From Rhodococcus oxybenzonivorans (lineage in GTDB: Bacteria > Actinomycetota > Actinomycetes > Mycobacteriales > Mycobacteriaceae): a DNA stretch of 64,000 nt. The position numbers and the translations under genes were made by a program. The DNA lies in NCBI RefSeq assembly GCF_003130705.1, contig NZ_CP021354.1, positions 5,518,001-5,582,000 on the forward strand, written 5' to 3'. The notes under the pieces were generated by a model that was not told where the DNA came from, did no database searches, and worked only from the letters and a program-made list of their open reading frames with translations. How positions within the stretch are numbered: position 1 is the first letter of the stretch; every line of letters begins with the position of its first letter. This document shows positions 61,593 through 64,000 of the stretch, piece after piece.

Positions 61593-61964
61593 ATGCAGAG
61601 CGATCCTCACCTGCTTGCCCTGACGATGCTTCTGCAGGCGTATCAACGGCTCGGGTACTTCCCGAAGCTCGGTGATGTCCCGGCCATGGTCGTCGACACC
61701 GGGCGCGGCGTGCTTGACCTGCCGGACGGGCTGGCCGCGCAGTTCTGCGAGCAGGCCGGTATCCCGGCCGAGGCCCCGGCGCTGGTCGGGTTCTACCGCC
61801 GCCGGCTGGCCGGCACCGCGGCCGCGGTCGCGGTCGCGGTCGACGCGGGCTACCCGGCCAAGACCGATCTGGTCCTCGAGGACGGCAAGCCAACGCTCGA
61901 GCGCCGCAGGGGAGCCGACCGCCGCCCGTCCGCGCTGGCCCTGGAGTGCGCCGACGTGCACTGA
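61593..61964 (+). pseudogene. Tn3-family transposase N-terminal fragment (DUF4158-like)
   Basis: About 120 residues opening SDPHLLALTMLLQAYQRLGY, then FPKLGDVPAMVV and GVLDLPDGLAAQF, which resemble the N-terminal DUF4158 region of Tn3-type transposases. The catalytic part is missing and no terminal inverted repeats were seen. The family call is from memory of that domain, hence the moderate confidence. Confidence 0.5.
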
Positions 61965-62004
61965 CTCTCGGTAGTCGCGCCGGAAACGGCGGTGGTCGAT
62001 TCGC

Positions 62005-62823
62005 TCATAATTGCCAGGTCCCTTCGAATGTGGGTTCGGTCTTGTCGAGAAACGCCCGCGATGCCAAGGGCTCGTCGGTCGCGAAGTTGATCAGCTGGGC
62101 ACGGGACTCACCTTCCAAGGCCTCACGGAATGTCGAGCTGCTCGCTTGGTTGATCATCACCTTGGACTGTGCAAGCGCGATGGGAGGACCGCTGGCCAGC
62201 CGAGTAGCCAGGTCCAGGACGAAGTGGTCGAGCTCGTCCGGTGCCTTCACCCAGGTCGCAATTCCGATCCGCAGTGCCTCGTGGGCATCGATGATCTCGC
62301 CGAGGAAGGCCAGTCGCTTCGCCTGCTGAAGCCCTACGACGCGAGGCAGGAGCCACGAGCCGCCGAAATCGACTGACATTCCGCGTCTGGGGAAGATCTC
62401 GGAGAAGCGTGCCGTGGTGGAGGCGACAACCAGATCGCATCCGAGCGCGAGATTGCAACCGGCTCCCACCGCGACTCCTTCGACTCTGGCCACAGTCGGT
62501 TGCGGCAAGTGATGCAACGCCTCGGCGATGTCACCCATCCAGCGCATCCGGTTCAGAGGGTGTCGCGGCTCCTTCTCACCTGCAAGGTCGGCGCCGGAAC
62601 AGAAGTCCCCTCCGGCCCCTGTCAGGACGACAGCACGGACGGTCTCGTCGGCTCCTGCGTTTCGGAGCTCTTCCCGAAGTCGGGTGAAAGCGGCCTCGTC
62701 GAGAGCATTCTTGCGATGGGGCCGATTGATCGTCAGTGTGAGTATCGCGCCGCTTCGCGTGACGAGTACGGAATTCGTTGCGGGTGTCCGCGAATCAGCG
62801 GCGCTGTCACGTGTAGAACTCAC
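62005..62823 (-). CDS. Enoyl-CoA hydratase/isomerase family protein
   Basis: 272-residue crotonase-fold enzyme acting on CoA esters in beta-oxidation-type pathways. The oxyanion-hole segments are GGDFCSGADLAG (about residue 70) and GVAVGAGCNLALGCDLV (about 117). The catalytic region reads IFPRRGMSVDFGGSWLLPRV; the Asp rather than Glu in MSVDFGG suggests an isomerase or non-hydratase reaction. The frame is intact, unlike the crotonase remnants nearby. Confidence 0.88.
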   Translation of the reverse strand: MSSTRDSAADSRTPATNSVLVTRSGAILTLTINRPHRKNALDEAAFTRLREELRNAGADETVRAVVLTGAGGDFCSGADLAGEKEPRHPLNRMRWMGDIAEALHHLPQPTVARVEGVAVGAGCNLALGCDLVVASTTARFSEIFPRRGMSVDFGGSWLLPRVVGLQQAKRLAFLGEIIDAHEALRIGIATWVKAPDELDHFVLDLATRLASGPPIALAQSKVMINQASSSTFREALEGESRAQLINFATDEPLASRAFLDKTEPTFEGTWQL

Positions 62824-62907
62824 AGGGTTGCGATCCTTGTTCTCCGCGATCGGTGGCGATCGCTCACCGACCCGCCGCTGCGAACGCCTTCCTCGCGGCC
62901 GACGCGA

Positions 62908-63255
62908 TCAGCGACCGACATACCGCGGCTCGCGCTTCTCGAGGAATGAGTGAACACCTTCACGTGATCTTCGGTGGTGAACAACGACGCCTGAGTGGGG
63001 GTTACCCAGCTTCCGAGTTCATGCCAGTCCGGATCCAGTGCAAGGCGGAGGCCGCGTTTGGTCGCGGCTACAGCCAGCGGGGGGTTCGCCGCGATCTTCT
63101 CCGCCAGTTCGAGTGCGACCGGCATCACCGCGTCGATCATCCCGCCAGTGAAAAGTAACTCTGCTGCCAGCTCGCGTCCGACGACCTGCGTAAGGCGGCC
63201 AAGGCCCGCGACGTCACTGCACAGTCCCCGATCGAGAGGACCGACAAGGCCTGGG
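62908..63255 (-). pseudogene. Decayed enoyl-CoA hydratase (C-terminal part)
   Basis: Minus-strand remnant: GLGRLTQVVGRELAAELLF, GGMID, then AVMPVALELAEKIAANPPLA and LFTTEDHVKVFTHS. The final FLEKREPRYVGR is in another frame and ends at a TGA (62908-62910). The usual stretch between GGMID and VMPVALELA is deleted and the N-terminal half is absent. It lies between an intact crotonase gene and the tautomerase gene. Confidence 0.75.
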
Positions 63256-63283
63256 GCACAGCGCCGTACCGCGGGATCCTCAA

Positions 63284-63724
63284 TCACGAGGCAGCGACGT
63301 CGTACGGAATGGGTCGGTTCTCCTTGGCCCAGAGCTTCTCCATGTCCGACTCCGGCGGTGGCGGCACGAGACCCTGCGTGCGCCAGAGGTCCATGGGGGT
63401 CTCGTCGATGTGGATCTCCCAGTCGTAGCCGCGCTCCTTGATGAAGGGCGCGAGCTTCTCCTCGGCCACTGTCATCATCAGTGCGCGAACCTCTGCGGTC
63501 TCCATCTGCCGGGCGATGTGATCGAGTCGGATCCGGACGAAGTTGTTGTTCGCCTTTCCCCCGACATACATCGTCTCCTTCGGCATGTCCTTGAACAGGA
63601 CGACCACGTAGAACGGTGGCAGGTTGACGTAGTCCACGTAGATCGACGTGATCGCCTCGGACAGCTGCTCCTTGTCCTCGGGGGTGAAGGCGTTCTCGGG
63701 GGTGAAGATCTCCCAGTACGGCAT
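63284..63724 (-). CDS. Tautomerase family protein
   Basis: 146-residue enzyme of the tautomerase superfamily (Tautomerase_3/cis-CaaD-like length). Pro-2, the catalytic base after Met removal, is present in MPYWEIFTPENAF. PPFYVVVLFKDMPKE and the NNFVRIRLDHIAR segment with a conserved Arg match the family. It starts with ATG at 63724 with GGAGG upstream. Likely isomerises or hydrates an unsaturated acid in the local catabolic pathway. Confidence 0.82.
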   Translation of the reverse strand: MPYWEIFTPENAFTPEDKEQLSEAITSIYVDYVNLPPFYVVVLFKDMPKETMYVGGKANNNFVRIRLDHIARQMETAEVRALMMTVAEEKLAPFIKERGYDWEIHIDETPMDLWRTQGLVPPPPESDMEKLWAKENRPIPYDVAAS

Positions 63725-63848
63725 GGCGGTTCCTCCTCATTGGATTGGTGCGGCGGGACTTGTGCCGCGATAGCGATTGCTTCTGTCGGGCGGTCCGAAT
63801 GGGCTCATCAAACTGAGATCTGATGTTGCCCGCACGAAGGTTCTTGAT

Positions 63849-63872
63849 GGACCCGTAGTCGCGGACGGGTCC
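63849..63872. terminator. Short hairpin after the partial hydrolase gene
   Basis: GGACCCGT (63849-63856) pairs with ACGGGTCC (63865-63872) over an 8-base loop. It overlaps the stop codon of the minus-strand gene entering from the window's end and lies before the tautomerase gene. Confidence 0.45.
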
Positions 63873-64000
63873 TACGCCAGGGCGCGCACAAAGTGTTCGC
63901 ACGCAGCCTTTGACGACGCTTCGAACGCGGCACCCGTGTAGACGTCGAAGTGGCCACAAGGCAGCACGACCAACTGCTTGGGCTGCAGGGCCCGTTCGTA
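63872..64000 (-). CDS. Partial CDS, alpha/beta hydrolase C-terminus (likely)
   Basis: The last 42 codons of a minus-strand gene that begins beyond the window: LVVLPCGHFDVYTGAAFE followed by an Ala-rich helix and a TAG at 63872. The LPCGHFDVY segment is typical of the catalytic histidine region of dienelactone- or DUF-type alpha/beta hydrolases. Too little is present to name the enzyme. Confidence 0.6.
   Translation of the reverse strand, partial: YERALQPKQLVVLPCGHFDVYTGAAFEASSKAACEHFVRALA

Overview
The window is high-GC actinobacterial DNA. The GC-rich, C/G-third-position codon use, mycobacterial-type genes (FprB-like ferredoxin fusion, LigC plus Prim-PolC, an SHGC L,D-transpeptidase, dodecin) and GTGAGTACTT hairpins at gene ends suggest a large-genome Rhodococcus or close relative (inference from gene content, not a database match). 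LAYOUT. 1-14.4 kb is ordinary chromosome: ZIP-type metal transporter, amidohydrolase, small acidic protein, pirin, M13 peptidase, L,D-transpeptidase, FprB-like reductase, dodecin, serine beta-lactamase-fold esterase, a secreted protein, the Prim-PolC/LigC repair pair, a lipoprotein and a CorA-type transporter. 14.6-41.2 kb (minus strand) is one giant non-ribosomal peptide synthetase locus with seven modules: C1-halfC-A1-T1 / C2-A2-T2 / C3-A3-T3-E3 / C4-A4-T4 / C5-A5-T5-E5 / C6-A6-T6 / C7-A7-T7-TE. The leading C domain suggests an N-acylated (lipo)peptide, E domains put D-residues at positions 3 and 5, and pocket residues read Ser at 2 and 4 and Thr at 5. The A domains of modules 2 and 4 are a nearly identical 1.5-kb cassette with foreign-looking codon use. 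Copy 2 carries a net 19 missing bases, nearly all in C runs, and copy 1 one local frame break, so the gene appears here as three long open segments; I think the breaks are sequencing or assembly errors. 41.4-64 kb is a catabolic/accessory region: membrane protein, degenerate AcoR-like activator, NudC, several alpha/beta hydrolases, a CaiB/BaiF CoA-transferase, an ALDH-BVMO-esterase operon (minus strand), a YciI protein, and a TetR regulator divergent from an OYE-SDR-hydrolase-acyl-CoA ligase operon. This part is littered with decayed genes (two crotonases, an alpha/beta hydrolase, IclR, IS110 and Tn3 transposase pieces), as expected of a rearranging catabolic island. HOW IT WORKS TOGETHER. The BVMO operon fits ketone to ester to alcohol plus acid, with the dehydrogenase oxidising the aldehyde. 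The TetR-linked operon fits reduction and oxidation of an unsaturated carbonyl compound, hydrolysis and CoA activation, with crotonases and the CoA-transferase feeding beta-oxidation. The substrates are unknown. The most notable object is the NRPS: a candidate acyl-heptapeptide synthetase with a recently homogenised serine A-domain cassette and an unusual half condensation domain.
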